Source of the DNA: Trichlorobacter thiogenes
GTDB lineage: Bacteria > Desulfobacterota > Desulfuromonadia > Geobacterales > Pseudopelobacteraceae
Assembly: GCF_900167465.1 (NCBI RefSeq)
Contig: NZ_FUWR01000010.1
Span: 62,001-126,000, forward strand
Length of the DNA stretch: 64,000 bases
Direction of reading: 5' to 3'
Shown: in pieces, positions 33,721-44,236 of the stretch
Position numbering within the stretch: the first letter of the stretch is position 1
Layout of the letters: each line of letters opens with the position of its first letter
Notes under the pieces: generated by a model
The model's input: the letters and a program-made list of their open reading frames with translations, nothing else
Databases searched by the model: none
Told to the model about the DNA's origin: nothing
Made by a program: the position numbers and the translations under genes

Positions 33721-35067
33721 ATGGACGTCCTTGCCCTCAGTCGACTGCAGTTCGCAGTCACCACCATGTTCCATTTTATCTTCGTTCCGCTCACATTAGG
33801 TCTTTCTGTGCTGACCGCCTGGTTTGAAACCAGATATGTGAAGACCGGTGACGAAACCTACCTGCGGATGACCAAGTTTTGGGGAAAGTTGTTCTTGATC
33901 AACTTTGCCCTGGGCGTGGTCACCGGTATTACTCAAGAGTTCCAGTTTGGTATGAACTGGGCCGAATACTCCCGCTATGTGGGTGATATTTTTGGTGCGC
34001 CACTGGCCATAGAGGCAACCGCCGCTTTCTTCCTTGAGTCGGTCTTTATCGGTGTCTGGATCTTTGGATGGGACAAGCTTTCCAAAAAAGGACATGCAAC
34101 CGTTATGTGTCTGGCTGCCTTCGGTACCAACCTTTCTGCGCTGCTGATCCTGCTGGCCAACGCCTGGATGCAGAAGCCGGTTGGTTTTGTACTGCGTAAC
34201 AACCGAGCTGAGCTGAATGATTTTCTGGCTGTGGCAACCAACCCCTATGGTTTGATCAAGTTTGCCCATACCCTGACCTCCGGGTACATGGTTGCAGGCT
34301 ATTTTGTGATGGGGATTGCAGCCTGGCACCTGATTAAAAAGAATGAGATTGACTTCTTTACCCGTTCTTTCAAGACCGCTGCCATGTTCTCGCTGCTTGC
34401 CGGTATTGCCGTTGCTGCTACCGGTGACTTCCATGCTGTTGAGATCGCCAAGTCACAACCAACCAAGTTTGCTGCCATGGAATCTGTCTGGGAAACCCAG
34501 AAAGGTGCTCCTATGCATCTGCTGTTGTGGCCGGATGAGGCAAATGAGCGTAATGCTGTTGCTGGCGCTTCCGTTCCCGGTGCGCTCAGCTTCCTCGCCT
34601 TCCATGATACCAATGCAGAGGTCAAGGGTCTGAAGTCATTCCCTAAAGAAGAGCGTCCGCCAGTTCTGCCGGTGTACCTCAGCTTCCGCCTGATGGCTAT
34701 TCTGGGTGGTCTGATGCTTGGCCTTTCCCTGCTGGCGGTAATCATGCCTCGCTGGAAGAGCTTTGTTGATTTCAAGATCTTCCTTTACATCATGCTGGCC
34801 GCCCTGCCGCTGCCGTACATTACTGTTCAGCTGGGATGGCTGGTGGCAGAGCTGGGACGTCAACCCTGGATTGTCTACGGTGTTCTGAAAACTGCAGGTT
34901 CAACATCATCAGCTGTTTCTGCAGCTCAGGTTGCCTTCTCGTTGGCCGGTTTTACGGTACTCTACGGTGTGCTGGGTGTGATTGATATCTACCTGCTGAT
35001 TAAATACGCGAAAATTGGTCCTGAAAAGGCCGTACCCGGCATGATTCCGGCAAAGGAGGTAGCGTAA
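33721..35067 (+). CDS. cydA: Cytochrome bd quinol oxidase subunit I
   Basis: Catalytic subunit (448 residues) that oxidises quinol and reduces oxygen to water with hemes b558, b595 and d. Typical segments are LSRLQFAVTTMFHFIFVPLTLGLS (heme ligand His), NFALGVVTGITQEFQFGMNW and GRQPWIVYGVLKT. The length and short Q-loop fit the CydA/CIO short-loop group. The oxidase probably serves oxygen protection in this anaerobe. Confidence 0.96.
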   Translation: MDVLALSRLQFAVTTMFHFIFVPLTLGLSVLTAWFETRYVKTGDETYLRMTKFWGKLFLINFALGVVTGITQEFQFGMNWAEYSRYVGDIFGAPLAIEATAAFFLESVFIGVWIFGWDKLSKKGHATVMCLAAFGTNLSALLILLANAWMQKPVGFVLRNNRAELNDFLAVATNPYGLIKFAHTLTSGYMVAGYFVMGIAAWHLIKKNEIDFFTRSFKTAAMFSLLAGIAVAATGDFHAVEIAKSQPTKFAAMESVWETQKGAPMHLLLWPDEANERNAVAGASVPGALSFLAFHDTNAEVKGLKSFPKEERPPVLPVYLSFRLMAILGGLMLGLSLLAVIMPRWKSFVDFKIFLYIMLAALPLPYITVQLGWLVAELGRQPWIVYGVLKTAGSTSSAVSAAQVAFSLAGFTVLYGVLGVIDIYLLIKYAKIGPEKAVPGMIPAKEVA

Positions 35068-35068
35068 C

Positions 35069-36100
35069 ATGGAAATACTCCAAATTACCTGGTTCGTGCT
35101 TTGGGCAGTACTCTGGTCTGTCTACTTCATGCTGGATGGCTTTGTGTTTGGTGTGGGTTTTCTTTCCGGCTTCATCGCCAAGAATGATACTGAAAAGCGG
35201 GTTCTGATCAACTCCATCGGACCGGTCTGGGATGGTAACGAGGTCTGGTTGTTGACCGCTGGCGGGGCCACCTTTGCGGCTTTCCCTACCACCTACGCCC
35301 TGATGTTCAGCTATCTCTACACTGCCCTGTTGCTACTGCTGTTTTCCTTGATTGTCCGTGGTGTCTCCTTTGAGTTCCGTGGCAAGATCGACAGCGCTGC
35401 ATGGAAGAGTGGCTGGGATATCGCCATCATTGTTTCCAGCTTCCTGCCCGCGCTGCTGTTCGGTGTCGCCTTTGGTAACATCTTCAGCGGTCTGCCGATG
35501 GATGCAGCTGGCTATCATGGTGGACTGATTTCCTTGCTGAACCCCTATGGTATTCTGACCGGTCTGCTGTTTGTCTTCCTCTTTGCGGTACATGGCGCCC
35601 TGTACGCCACCGTTAAGACCACCGGTGAACTGTCTGCCCGTGCCTTTGCCCTGGCAAAGCTACTCTGGATTCCGCTGCTGTTGATTGCTGTGGTCTTCCT
35701 GGGCTACACCGCCTATGCAACCAAGCTGTATAATAACTACATGAAGCTTCCGGTTCTGTTTGTGGTACCAGCCATTGCTGTACTGTCACTGGTTGCCGTT
35801 GAGGGCTTTATGATGCTGAAGAAGCCGCTTAGCGCCTTTACCGCTTCCTGTCTTACGATTGTCTTTGTGGTGGTAACCGGTGTGGCAGGTCTGTTTCCGA
35901 ACCTGATTCCATCCAGCCTTGATCCGGCATTCAGCCTGACCATCTTTAACTCATCGTCCAGTCAGTACACGCTGGCTATTATGACGGTGGTTGCCGGTAT
36001 CTTTGTACCAACGGTCATCCTGTATAAAATCTGGGCCTACCGGCTCTTCAGAGCTCCGGTTACCGAGAAGGATGTATTGGATAATCACGACGCATACTAA
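35069..36100 (+). CDS. cydB: Cytochrome bd quinol oxidase subunit II
   Basis: Structural partner of CydA (343 residues, about eight to nine helices). The N-terminus WFVLWAVLWSVYFMLDGFVFGVGFL and the GPVWDGNEVWLLTAGGATFAAFPTTYA loop are diagnostic. The start is one base after the cydA stop. No cydX-like small ORF was identified in the 20 bases before the terminator. Confidence 0.96.
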   Translation: MEILQITWFVLWAVLWSVYFMLDGFVFGVGFLSGFIAKNDTEKRVLINSIGPVWDGNEVWLLTAGGATFAAFPTTYALMFSYLYTALLLLLFSLIVRGVSFEFRGKIDSAAWKSGWDIAIIVSSFLPALLFGVAFGNIFSGLPMDAAGYHGGLISLLNPYGILTGLLFVFLFAVHGALYATVKTTGELSARAFALAKLLWIPLLLIAVVFLGYTAYATKLYNNYMKLPVLFVVPAIAVLSLVAVEGFMMLKKPLSAFTASCLTIVFVVVTGVAGLFPNLIPSSLDPAFSLTIFNSSSSQYTLAIMTVVAGIFVPTVILYKIWAYRLFRAPVTEKDVLDNHDAY

Positions 36101-36120
36101 GCTGTTTTATGCTACACACA

Positions 36121-36154
36121 AAAAAAGCCGCCCCTGCAAAGGGTCGGCTTTTTT
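36121..36154. terminator. Bidirectional terminator between cydB and pta
   Basis: A-tract, AGCCG stem, and CGGCT with a T-tract (36121-36130 pairing with 36145-36154); the inner CCC/GGG extends the stem. It serves the convergent cydB (plus) and pta (minus) genes. Confidence 0.9.
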
Positions 36155-36180
36155 GTTGGTCTTTGTCTTTCGATTAAGGC

Positions 36181-37182
36181 TTATGCCCCGGCCTGCACCG
36201 CTGTGATGGCCACCACGTTGACGATATCATCCACTGAACAGCCACGTGAGAGGTCATTGACCGGTTTGGCCAGACCCTGAATGATCGGTCCCACCGCCTC
36301 GGCGCCAGCCACCCGCTCCACCAGTTTATAGGCGATATTACCAGCATCAAGGTCTGGGAAGATAAGGACGTTGGCCTTGCCAGCAACCGGACTGCCCGGT
36401 GCCTTTTTCTCACCTACCTTGGGCAGCAGGGCTGCGTCGGCCTGCAGCTCGCCATCAATCTGGATATCAGGCTTGATGCTCTTGGCGATCTCGGCTGCCT
36501 TGGTAACCTTGTCCACATCAGCATGGGCGGCACTGCCTTTGGTGGAGAAGGAAAGCATGCCTACACGAGCCTCAACATCCAGGAACGCTTTGCAGTTGCC
36601 TGCTGTGGCAACGGCGATCTCTGCCAGGGCCTGTGCATCCGGGTTAGGGTTCACGGCACAGTCGGCAAACAGGATAATACCGTTTTCACCAAAGGAGGGT
36701 GTCTTGGTGATCATCAGGAAAAAGGATGATACCGTCTTGATTCCTGCAGCAGGTCCCACAGTCTGGAAGGCTGCCTTCAGCACATTACCGGTGGTGCCGG
36801 TGGCGCCGGCTACTTCACCACCTGCGTCGCCAGTGCGTACCATCATGCCGGCATAGTAGAGGTTGTCATCGGCAATCAACAGCTTCTTAGCTTCTTCCGG
36901 GGTCATTCCTTTGGATTTGCGCAGCTCAACAAACTCTGCGATGTACTGATCAAGCTTTGGTGAGTCAGCCGGATTAAGCAGTTCCACGCCAGCCAGATTG
37001 ATCCCCTTGGCAGTGGCCTCGGCCTGAATCTTGGCCGGGTCACCAAGGATGACCAGCTTTGCAAGTCCTTCCTTGACGATCTTTTCTGCAGCGTACAGCA
37101 TCCGCTCATCATAACTTTCCGGCAGTACCACGGTCTGCAGATTCTTTTTGGCCTTTTCCTTGATTTGGTCAACTAGATGCAT
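36181..37182 (-). CDS. pta: Phosphate acetyltransferase
   Basis: Interconverts acetyl-CoA and acetyl phosphate in acetate metabolism (333 residues). Typical PTA segments: VVLPESYDERMLYAAEKIV, ADDNLYYAGMMVRTGDAGGEVAGA, FADCAVNPNPDAQALAEIA, FPDLDAGNIAYKLVERVAGAEAVGPIIQGLAKPVNDLSRGCSVDDIVNV. Start at ATG 37182, after GGGAGG. No ackA follows; it may be elsewhere. Confidence 0.95.
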   Translation of the reverse strand: MHLVDQIKEKAKKNLQTVVLPESYDERMLYAAEKIVKEGLAKLVILGDPAKIQAEATAKGINLAGVELLNPADSPKLDQYIAEFVELRKSKGMTPEEAKKLLIADDNLYYAGMMVRTGDAGGEVAGATGTTGNVLKAAFQTVGPAAGIKTVSSFFLMITKTPSFGENGIILFADCAVNPNPDAQALAEIAVATAGNCKAFLDVEARVGMLSFSTKGSAAHADVDKVTKAAEIAKSIKPDIQIDGELQADAALLPKVGEKKAPGSPVAGKANVLIFPDLDAGNIAYKLVERVAGAEAVGPIIQGLAKPVNDLSRGCSVDDIVNVVAITAVQAGA

Positions 37183-37250
37183 GCAAACTACCTCCCTTAA
37201 ATAATAAAACAAGTTTTTGCTAGATACCTGAACAAGCGTTTGCCGTCAAC

Positions 37251-37278
37251 AAAAAAAGCCGCGAAAACGCGGCTTTTA
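37251..37278 (-). terminator. Terminator after the DHH phosphoesterase gene
   Basis: A-tract, AGCCGCG, short GAAAA-type loop, CGCGGCT, T-tract. It lies 28 bases past the stop of the minus-strand gene at 37306 and about 70 bases before the pta start, separating them. Confidence 0.88.
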
Positions 37279-37305
37279 GTGATGCTAAACAGTGTGCTGA
37301 TTTGG

Positions 37306-38214
37306 CTATGAGTTGAGCTTGTCTACGACATCCTGCAAGGCCTTTTGAACGTTATCATTCTCCACCTGGCAGGTGCCAACCTGGAAATGTCCGCCGCCAC
37401 CATTTTTCAACATCAGTGAACCGACATTGACCTTGGAACCGCGGTTGATAATGCTATGTCCCACCGCAAAGACAGTATTCTGCTGGTTCAGGCCCCACAT
37501 GATACGGACAGAGGTTAATACCTCCGGGTAGAGGCTGTATTCCACAAAGCGGTTGCCGGTTACGATCTCTTCAACATTACGCAGATCAATGATCAGTACC
37601 TTGCCATCGACCTTGGCGTTTTCCTGAATCATTTTCTTGTACGCCGCCTCCTGCTCGGTATAGCGGGCAATCCGCTCCTTCACATCTGGGTTGGCCAGGA
37701 TCTCTTCAATCTGCATGGTGCGGCACATCTCAATCAGCTCTTCCATCAGTTGATAGTTGCTGATCCGGTAATCCTTGTAACGTCCCAGGCCGGTACGGGG
37801 ATCCATCATGAAGGAGAGCAACAGCCAGCCCTGGGGGGTCAGTACCTCATCAACGGTTAGATCACCGGAGTCGGTCTTGTCGACTGCGGTCATCATCGCT
37901 TCAATGCCGGGGAATTTGGCGACACCACCGTAGTAATCATAGATCACTCTGGCGCAGCTTTTAGCCCAACGGCTTTCACCCTTGAAGTCACAGTTAAACT
38001 TGAGTCGCTCATCCTCGCTCATGTGGTGATCAAACCAGAGTCCGCAGCCGGGGATGTAGGGGATGTTGGCGGCTATATCATTTTCTGTTGCTTCAATCTT
38101 GCCGTCCTGTACATCCTTGGGGTGAACAAATTTGTATGAATCAATAATGCCGGCATTTTTAAGCAGTACGGCACAGACCAGACCATCAAAATCAGAGCGG
38201 GTAATCAGTCGCAT
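37306..38214 (-). CDS. DHH-family phosphoesterase (exopolyphosphatase-related)
   Basis: 302 residues. The DHH domain shows RSDFDGLVCAVLL (motif I) and GLWFDHHMSEDE (the DHH motif), and the DHHA1 C-terminal domain ends GGGGHFQVGTCQV, a GGGH-type substrate loop. Members cleave oligonucleotides, cyclic dinucleotides or polyphosphate; which one cannot be told. It stands as a single gene with its own terminator. Confidence 0.85.
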   Translation of the reverse strand: MRLITRSDFDGLVCAVLLKNAGIIDSYKFVHPKDVQDGKIEATENDIAANIPYIPGCGLWFDHHMSEDERLKFNCDFKGESRWAKSCARVIYDYYGGVAKFPGIEAMMTAVDKTDSGDLTVDEVLTPQGWLLLSFMMDPRTGLGRYKDYRISNYQLMEELIEMCRTMQIEEILANPDVKERIARYTEQEAAYKKMIQENAKVDGKVLIIDLRNVEEIVTGNRFVEYSLYPEVLTSVRIMWGLNQQNTVFAVGHSIINRGSKVNVGSLMLKNGGGGHFQVGTCQVENDNVQKALQDVVDKLNS

Positions 38215-38255
38215 GCAATCCTCCAGGATAGGTTGGTAACTGGGTGAGGAGTATA

Positions 38256-39446
38256 TCAGAACTTTACGCCCAGCGCATCTGCCACCGTATGAATATCTTT
38301 GTCACCCCGGCCTGAGAGGCAGACCACAATGGTCTGATCTTTAGGCATGGTGGGGGCCAGTTTAAGGGTGTGGGCAATGGCGTGGGATGATTCCAGAGCC
38401 GGCATGATCCCCTCTTCACGGGTCAGGCGCTGGAATGCCTCTAGTGCCTCATCATCGGTAATGGAGACATACTCTGCCCGGCCGGTATCCTTCAGCCAGG
38501 CATGCTCCGGCCCAACTCCGGGGTAGTCCAGGCCAGCAGAGATGGAATGGGCATTGGCCACCTGTCCGTGGGCGTCCTGCAACAGATAGCTGCGTTGGCC
38601 ATGCAGGATGCCGGGGCGACCGGCGCAAAGTGGTGCCGCATGGGCGCCGGAGGCTATGCCATGACCGGCAGCTTCTACGCCGATCAGGCGGACGCCGGTA
38701 TCCTTTAAGAAGGGGTAGAACAGCCCCATGGCGTTGCTACCGCCACCTACGCAGGCCACCAGGGCATCCGGCAGGCGGCCTTCAACCTTTTTGTGCTGCT
38801 TCTTTGCCTCAGTACCGATGACTGACTGGAAATCACGCACCATCATCGGATAGGGGTGGGGTCCGGCCACGGTGCCGATCACATAAAAGGTGTTATGGAT
38901 GTTGGTGACCCAGTCCCGCAGCGCCTCGTTCATGGCATCCTTAAGGGTGGCAGTACCGGCGGTTACCGGATTAACCGTGGCCCCCAGCAGCTTCATCCGA
39001 AAGACGTTCAGGGCCTGACGCCGGATATCCTCTGCCCCCATGAACACCTCGCACTGCATCCCAAACAGGGCAGCAATGGTGGCGGTGGCTACGCCATGCT
39101 GTCCGGCGCCGGTCTCGGCGATCACCCGTCCCTTTTTCATCCGCTTGGCTAGCAGACCCTGGCCGATGGTGTTGTTGACCTTGTGGGCGCCGGTATGGTT
39201 CAGGTCTTCCCGCTTCAGGTAGATCTTGGCGCCACCCAGCTGGCGGGTCAGTTTCTCGGCAAAGTAGAGCGGGGAAGGACGGCCGACATATTCCCGCAGG
39301 TAGTACTGGAACTCCTGCTTGAACTCTTTGTCATTACGATAGTGGGCATAGGCCTCTTCCAGTTCCTTCAGGGCAGGCATCAGGGTTTCAGGCACATAGC
39401 GGCCACCATGGATACCGAAATGGCCGTGTTTATCTGGTTGTTTCAT
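38256..39446 (-). CDS. trpB: Tryptophan synthase beta chain
   Basis: PLP enzyme joining indole and serine (396 residues, normal for TrpB1). Motifs: [26 protein letters not shown] (PLP lysine), [46 protein letters not shown]. It overlaps trpF by one base. trpA is not directly downstream, where a DHH phosphoesterase gene follows. Confidence 0.96.
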   Translation of the reverse strand: MKQPDKHGHFGIHGGRYVPETLMPALKELEEAYAHYRNDKEFKQEFQYYLREYVGRPSPLYFAEKLTRQLGGAKIYLKREDLNHTGAHKVNNTIGQGLLAKRMKKGRVIAETGAGQHGVATATIAALFGMQCEVFMGAEDIRRQALNVFRMKLLGATVNPVTAGTATLKDAMNEALRDWVTNIHNTFYVIGTVAGPHPYPMMVRDFQSVIGTEAKKQHKKVEGRLPDALVACVGGGSNAMGLFYPFLKDTGVRLIGVEAAGHGIASGAHAAPLCAGRPGILHGQRSYLLQDAHGQVANAHSISAGLDYPGVGPEHAWLKDTGRAEYVSITDDEALEAFQRLTREEGIMPALESSHAIAHTLKLAPTMPKDQTIVVCLSGRGDKDIHTVADALGVKF

Positions 39447-40063
39447 TATAAGGCTTCCTTTGCATTGCGTATAAACTGCCGTACCTTGTCTGCATCTTTT
39501 TTGCCGGGTGCAGACTCAACCCCGCTGGAGACATCAACGGCATAGGGATGAACCTGACGGATCGCCTCAGCCACATTATCCGGGGTCAGTCCGCCAGCCA
39601 GCACAACCCGGTGACTGCGTGTGATCGCCTCACAGGCGATCTCCCAGTTGAAACTCATGCCGGTGCCGCCGTAAAATGATGGTGAGTAGGCATCCAGCAG
39701 GCAGCCGGACAGCCGGTAGTCGGCGATCGGATCAAGACAGGTCAGGGAACGGACCCGAAAGGCCTTCATGACCCGCTGTTCAATCTTCCTGCAGTAGTCC
39801 GGTGTCTCGTCACCATGCAACTGCACCAGTCCCAGCCTGCAGTTCCGGCTGACCTGATTAACGACTTCAGGTGCCTCATTCACGAACAGCCCCACCGCCT
39901 GAACAAATGGTGGCAACAGATTGATGATCCGGGCCGCCTCTTCTGGGAAGATGTGGCGGGGGGATTCCTTGTAAAAGACAAACCCCAAGGCGTCCGCACC
40001 CGCTTCAACAGCGGTCAGGGCGTCCTCGGGGCTGGTTATGCCGCAGATTTTAACTTTGGTCAT
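39446..40063 (-). CDS. trpF: Phosphoribosylanthranilate isomerase
   Basis: Third step of tryptophan synthesis from anthranilate (205 residues, single-domain TIM barrel). Motifs: [27 protein letters not shown] (catalytic Cys), [32 protein letters not shown] and [24 protein letters not shown]. The CACGGAG-type repeat element lies upstream of it. Confidence 0.95.
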   Translation of the reverse strand: MTKVKICGITSPEDALTAVEAGADALGFVFYKESPRHIFPEEAARIINLLPPFVQAVGLFVNEAPEVVNQVSRNCRLGLVQLHGDETPDYCRKIEQRVMKAFRVRSLTCLDPIADYRLSGCLLDAYSPSFYGGTGMSFNWEIACEAITRSHRVVLAGGLTPDNVAEAIRQVHPYAVDVSSGVESAPGKKDADKVRQFIRNAKEAL

Positions 40064-40072
40064 CGAATTTTA

Positions 40073-40148
40073 ACACAGAGACACAGAGACACGGAGAAAA
40101 CAAAAAATCCCCTAAAATGCCTTTCTCAGTGTCTCCGTGACTCCGTGT
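40073..40148. repeat. Palindromic element with periodic CACAGAG/CACGGAG arms
   Basis: The left arm (40073-40097) has three units CACAGAG, CACAGAG, CACGGAG separated by single bases (period 8). The right arm (40124-40148) is the inverted CACGGAG, CACGGAG, CACTGAG series with the same spacing. It sits between trpF and the second trpB. It is the compact member (period 8, about 26-base centre) of the class found at 22699. Confidence 0.8.
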
Positions 40149-40159
40149 TTGATTATTTT

Positions 40160-41515
40160 TTACAGTTTCACCTTCGGTAGATGCTTCAACGACTCCTGGA
40201 CCATCTCCGCCGGATACTCATAGTCTTCAAGGTTGCCGGCCAGATAGTTGTCATAGGCGGTCATATCCATGAAGCCGTGGCCGGAGAGGTTAAACAGGAT
40301 GGTCTTCTCCTTACCTTCTTCCTTGGCCAGCAACGCTTCATCAATGGCTGCCCTGACGGCGTGGGATGATTCCGGTGCCGGTACAATGCCTTCTGTCTTG
40401 GCAAACAGGATGGCCCCTTCAAAGCAGCCGGTCTGCATCACGGCGCGAGCCTCAATCAAGCCAGCATTGTAAAGCTGTGAAACCAGCGGGGACTCGCCGT
40501 GGTAACGCAGACCGCCGGCATGGATGCCAGGGGGCATGAAGTCATGGCCCAGGGTGTACATTTTGGCAATCGGCCCCAGTTTGGCGGTGTCGCCATAGTC
40601 AAAGTCATAGACACCTTTGGTCAGGGTAGGGCAGGAGGCTGGTTCTACCGCCAGGCAACGGACCTGCTTGCCGGCTGATTTGTCAGCCAGGAATGGGAAG
40701 GCCAGACCGGCAAAGTTAGAGCCGCCGCCGCAGCAGGCGATCACCACATCAGGATAATCCCCAACCATCTTCATCTGTTCAATCGCTTCCAGGCCGATCA
40801 CGGTCTGGTGCATGCAGACATGGTTCAGTACGCTGCCCAGTGCATAGTTGGTATCACCGTGGGTGGCTGCATCCTCCACCGCTTCAGAGATGGCCAGGCC
40901 CAGGCTGCCGTTGGAGTCCGGGTTTTCTGCCAGGGCAGCACGGCCAGCTTCTGTCATTTCAGAAGGGGATGGGTATACGGTGGCGCCCCACATCTGCATC
41001 ATGGATTTGCGGTACGGCTTCTGGAAGTAGGAAACCTTGACCATGTAGACCGTGCATTCCAGGCCGAACAGGGAGCAGGCCAGAGACAGTGAGCTGCCCC
41101 ATTGACCGGCACCGGTCTCGGTTGCCAGACGCTTGATCCCGGCCTGCTTGTTGTAGAAGGCCTGTGGAATTGCTGAGTTAGGCTTGTGAGAACCAGCTGG
41201 AGAAACCCCTTCGTACTTGTAGTAGATCTTGGCTGGCGTACCCAACGCCTTTTCCAGGCGGTGTGCCCGGAACATGGGGGAAGGGCGCCACATGGTGTAG
41301 ATATCACGCACCTGCTCAGGGATGTCGATCCAGCGCTGGCTGGACATCTCCTGTTCAAGGATGGCAGGCGGGAAGATGGCCAACAGCTCTTCCGGGGTGA
41401 CCGGCTCTCCGGTACGGGGGGAGATGACCGGCGCCAGCGGACCTGGCAGGTCGGGGATGATGTTGTACCATTGCTTGGGGAGTTTATCCTCTGGCAAAAT
41501 TATCTTGGTCTGCAT
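40160..41515 (-). CDS. TrpB2-type tryptophan synthase beta-like protein
   Basis: 451 residues, the longer TrpB2 form with an N-terminal extension ([19 protein letters not shown]). PLP-binding segment [16 protein letters not shown], then [20 protein letters not shown] and [15 protein letters not shown]. TrpB2 enzymes make tryptophan from indole without TrpA, scavenging indole. The window therefore holds both TrpB types within 3.3 kb. It is downstream of hom with an 11-base gap and may be co-transcribed with it. Confidence 0.93.
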   Translation of the reverse strand: MQTKIILPEDKLPKQWYNIIPDLPGPLAPVISPRTGEPVTPEELLAIFPPAILEQEMSSQRWIDIPEQVRDIYTMWRPSPMFRAHRLEKALGTPAKIYYKYEGVSPAGSHKPNSAIPQAFYNKQAGIKRLATETGAGQWGSSLSLACSLFGLECTVYMVKVSYFQKPYRKSMMQMWGATVYPSPSEMTEAGRAALAENPDSNGSLGLAISEAVEDAATHGDTNYALGSVLNHVCMHQTVIGLEAIEQMKMVGDYPDVVIACCGGGSNFAGLAFPFLADKSAGKQVRCLAVEPASCPTLTKGVYDFDYGDTAKLGPIAKMYTLGHDFMPPGIHAGGLRYHGESPLVSQLYNAGLIEARAVMQTGCFEGAILFAKTEGIVPAPESSHAVRAAIDEALLAKEEGKEKTILFNLSGHGFMDMTAYDNYLAGNLEDYEYPAEMVQESLKHLPKVKL

Positions 41516-41526
41516 GTTGATTGCTC

Positions 41527-42846
41527 CTATTCCAAATTGTCTTCAATTCTAATCAGGCGGCTCTTTTCGCTGATAAAGTCAAAGCTGTCAATCTCGGCCA
41601 GGGCAGCACGGATCGCCCCTTCGCGGGCCTCGTGGGTCTTGATCACAATCGGGACGGCCTGCCCGCCATTGTGACGGGCGGTCTGCACCATGGATTCAAT
41701 GCTGATGCCGTTTTTACCCAGTACACCGGCAATGCCGGCCAGTACACCGGGCTGGTCCTGGGCGGTAAAGCGCAGCATGACGCTGGTGACGATCTCTTCC
41801 ATCGGCTTGAGCGGCAGGGTGGTGATACTGCTGTCCTGAAAACCCAACGGTGCGGATCTGCGATTCTGTACGCCAGCGCAGATGCTGCGTGAGAGGGCAA
41901 CAAGATCCCCCACAATAGCGCTGGCAGTGGGGTTTTGTCCGGCTCCGCGACCGTAGAACAGCACCGGCCCGACAAAGTCACCGGTCAGGTGGATGGCGTT
42001 AAAGACGCCGTTCACATCTGCCAGTGGGTTGCGCAGCGGGATCATGGTGGGATGGACCCGCACTTCAAGCTGGTTGTCACTGGTCAGCTTGCCGATGGCC
42101 AGCAGCTTGATCCGGTAGCCGAACTGTTCGGCAAAGCGGATATCTATGCCGGAGATGGCGGTGATTCCTTCAGTGTGGATGGCATTGAAATCTATTTTTG
42201 TGCCAAAACAGAGCGATGCCAGCACCGCCAATTTGTGGGCCGTATCAACCCCTTCAATATCAAAGGTGGGGTCTGGCTCGGCATAGCCCAGCTCTTTGGC
42301 ACTTTGCAGCACATCGTTAAAGTCTGCACCTTCCTGGGTCATGCGGGTCAGGATGTAGTTGCAGGTGCCGTTCATGATGCCAAAGACCGAACTGAAACGG
42401 TTACCGGACAGGTTGCCCTTGATGGCAGACAGAACCGGAATCCCGCCCCCTACTGCTGCCTCAAATTGAACCTCTACCCCTTTGCGGGCGGCAGCAGCGT
42501 AGATCTCATCGCCATGCAGGGCCAGTAGCGCCTTGTTGGCAGTCACCACATGTTTACCCGCCTCAATCGCCTTCAGAACAAAGCTCTTGGCAGGTTCATA
42601 ACCACCGATCAGTTCAATCACAATACTGATCTCGGGATCATTAAAAATATCGTTTACGTCGGTGGTCAGCATGGCAGGATCAACGGTAACACCGCGATCG
42701 CTGGTGATGTCCAGATCGGCAATCCGCTTCAGGCTGATGCCACGTCCAACCTTCTGTTGTACCGTCTCTGCATTTTTCTGTAACAGCCGAACCACGCCTG
42801 CACCGATATTGCCAAAACCAATCAGGCCAACCTTGATCTCATTCAT
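41527..42846 (-). CDS. hom: Homoserine dehydrogenase
   Basis: Reduces aspartate semialdehyde to homoserine for threonine and methionine (439 residues). N-terminal NAD(P) motif [17 protein letters not shown], catalytic region [39 protein letters not shown], and a C-terminal ACT domain (about 355-435) for feedback control. It overlaps nusB by 4 bases. Confidence 0.96.
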   Translation of the reverse strand: MNEIKVGLIGFGNIGAGVVRLLQKNAETVQQKVGRGISLKRIADLDITSDRGVTVDPAMLTTDVNDIFNDPEISIVIELIGGYEPAKSFVLKAIEAGKHVVTANKALLALHGDEIYAAAARKGVEVQFEAAVGGGIPVLSAIKGNLSGNRFSSVFGIMNGTCNYILTRMTQEGADFNDVLQSAKELGYAEPDPTFDIEGVDTAHKLAVLASLCFGTKIDFNAIHTEGITAISGIDIRFAEQFGYRIKLLAIGKLTSDNQLEVRVHPTMIPLRNPLADVNGVFNAIHLTGDFVGPVLFYGRGAGQNPTASAIVGDLVALSRSICAGVQNRRSAPLGFQDSSITTLPLKPMEEIVTSVMLRFTAQDQPGVLAGIAGVLGKNGISIESMVQTARHNGGQAVPIVIKTHEAREGAIRAALAEIDSFDFISEKSRLIRIEDNLE

Positions 42847-43271
42847 TCCGTATCACTCCGCTCCTCATCCTTGGCACAGGCCTCCAGATCATCCAGGATG
42901 CCGTTTACAAAGGCGGGAGATTCCTTGTCTCCGTATTTCTTGGCGATCTCAATCGCCTCGTTGATGCTGACCTTCTTGGGGATGTCCCGTTTAAACATCA
43001 GTTCATAGGCAGCCAGTCGCATGATGTTCAGGTCAACCCGTGGCATACGGGTCAGCGCCCAGTTTTTTGAACGGGCAAGAATTGCCTGATCAATCGCCTG
43101 ACGGTTATCCATCACCCCTTGCACCAGGGCCTCGGCAAACTCCCGTGTCCGCTCTCCGGTCTCAACCCCCTCACGGAAGCCTCGCAGGGTGTCTCTCAGG
43201 TTGCCTTGCAGGGTGTCCTGTGCATACAGCATCTGCAGCGCCAGCTCGCGTCCTTCGCGTCGAAGTCCCAT
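42843..43271 (-). CDS. nusB: Transcription antitermination protein NusB
   Basis: RNA-binding helical protein (142 residues) of the antitermination complex on rRNA transcripts. [41 protein letters not shown] and [27 protein letters not shown] are characteristic. It lies one base after ribH, the usual ribH-nusB pairing. Confidence 0.95.
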   Translation of the reverse strand: MGLRREGRELALQMLYAQDTLQGNLRDTLRGFREGVETGERTREFAEALVQGVMDNRQAIDQAILARSKNWALTRMPRVDLNIMRLAAYELMFKRDIPKKVSINEAIEIAKKYGDKESPAFVNGILDDLEACAKDEERSDTE

Positions 43272-43272
43272 A

Positions 43273-43740
43273 CTATTTCAGCGCCTTGATCACGTTGACG
43301 GTCTCAATGGCAGTCACTGCGGCCTCAAAGCCCTTGTTGCCCGCCTTGGTGCCAGCCCGCTCCACTGCTTGCTCAATGGTGTCGACGGTCAGTACGCCAA
43401 AGGCAACCGGAATGCCGCTGTCCAGGGATACCGAGGCAACACCTTTTGATACCTCGGAAGAGACATACTCAAAGTGGGGTGTCGAACCGCGGATGACCGC
43501 ACCCAGGCAGATCACGGCATCAAATTTCCGGGATTCAGCCATGGTCTTGGCAGCCAACGGGATCTCGAATGCGCCGGGAATACGGGCCACCGTGATATCA
43601 GCTTCGCTGGCACCGTGGCGTACCAGGGCATCAACGGCCCCCTCCAGCAGACGTTCGCAGATAAAGCTGTTGAAACGGCTGACCACGATACCGAAGGTAA
43701 GGCCTTTGGCGTCAAGATTGCCTTCAATGAATTTAGGCAT
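43273..43740 (-). CDS. ribH: 6,7-dimethyl-8-ribityllumazine synthase
   Basis: Penultimate enzyme of riboflavin synthesis (155 residues). Motifs: [89 protein letters not shown]. Other rib genes are not in this window. Confidence 0.96.
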   Translation of the reverse strand: MPKFIEGNLDAKGLTFGIVVSRFNSFICERLLEGAVDALVRHGASEADITVARIPGAFEIPLAAKTMAESRKFDAVICLGAVIRGSTPHFEYVSSEVSKGVASVSLDSGIPVAFGVLTVDTIEQAVERAGTKAGNKGFEAAVTAIETVNVIKALK

Positions 43741-43840
43741 GGGATACTCCTGTAATAAATAATGGTGTCGTCTGTTTGAAAGTTTTTCCTATAGCATGTT
43801 TTGTTGCAGTGGGGCTAGCTTTTCATGCAGGGGGAAGAGT

Positions 43841-44224
43841 TTAGAGAAGTGCCAGCAGGCGGGACTTTTTTGCTTCCTCGATCAGACTTTCTTCAATCGC
43901 TTCCCGCACCCAGGGTTGGCGGGAACGGATCAGCACCAGCGCTACCCCTTCCGCCACTGCCGGAATATCCGACCAGAGCGCATTGCGCAGGGTATGCAAC
44001 TCATTGGGATCAGCAGTAGCACCGTCGGCCAACTGTCGGCAGCGGTCGCAGAGCAGGGCCAGGCCGGAAAGCTCCGGTTCCCGATCCGGGTCATGGTCCC
44101 AGGGGCGCAGTTCATCCTTGCTTTCACACCACTCGCAGCGAAAGCCGGCCCGCTTGGCCAGATCTTTGCCCAGCCGGCTGATCTCTGCCAGACGTTCCTG
44201 ATTGGTGTTGTACCCTTTTGCCAT
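43841..44224 (-). CDS. Small protein with a CxxC...CxxC zinc site (PhnA/HNH-like)
   Basis: 127 residues. Two cysteine pairs, FRCEWCESK and LLCDRCRQL, flank a WDHDPDREPELSG segment, which resembles the PhnA zinc-ribbon or an HNH-type finger. The C-terminal half is helical (AVAEGVALVLIRSRQPWVREAIEESLIEEAKKS). No catalytic assignment is possible. It lies between the PilT-like gene and ribH on the same strand. Confidence 0.65.
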   Translation of the reverse strand: MAKGYNTNQERLAEISRLGKDLAKRAGFRCEWCESKDELRPWDHDPDREPELSGLALLCDRCRQLADGATADPNELHTLRNALWSDIPAVAEGVALVLIRSRQPWVREAIEESLIEEAKKSRLLALL

Positions 44225-44236
44225 GCAAACGTTCCT

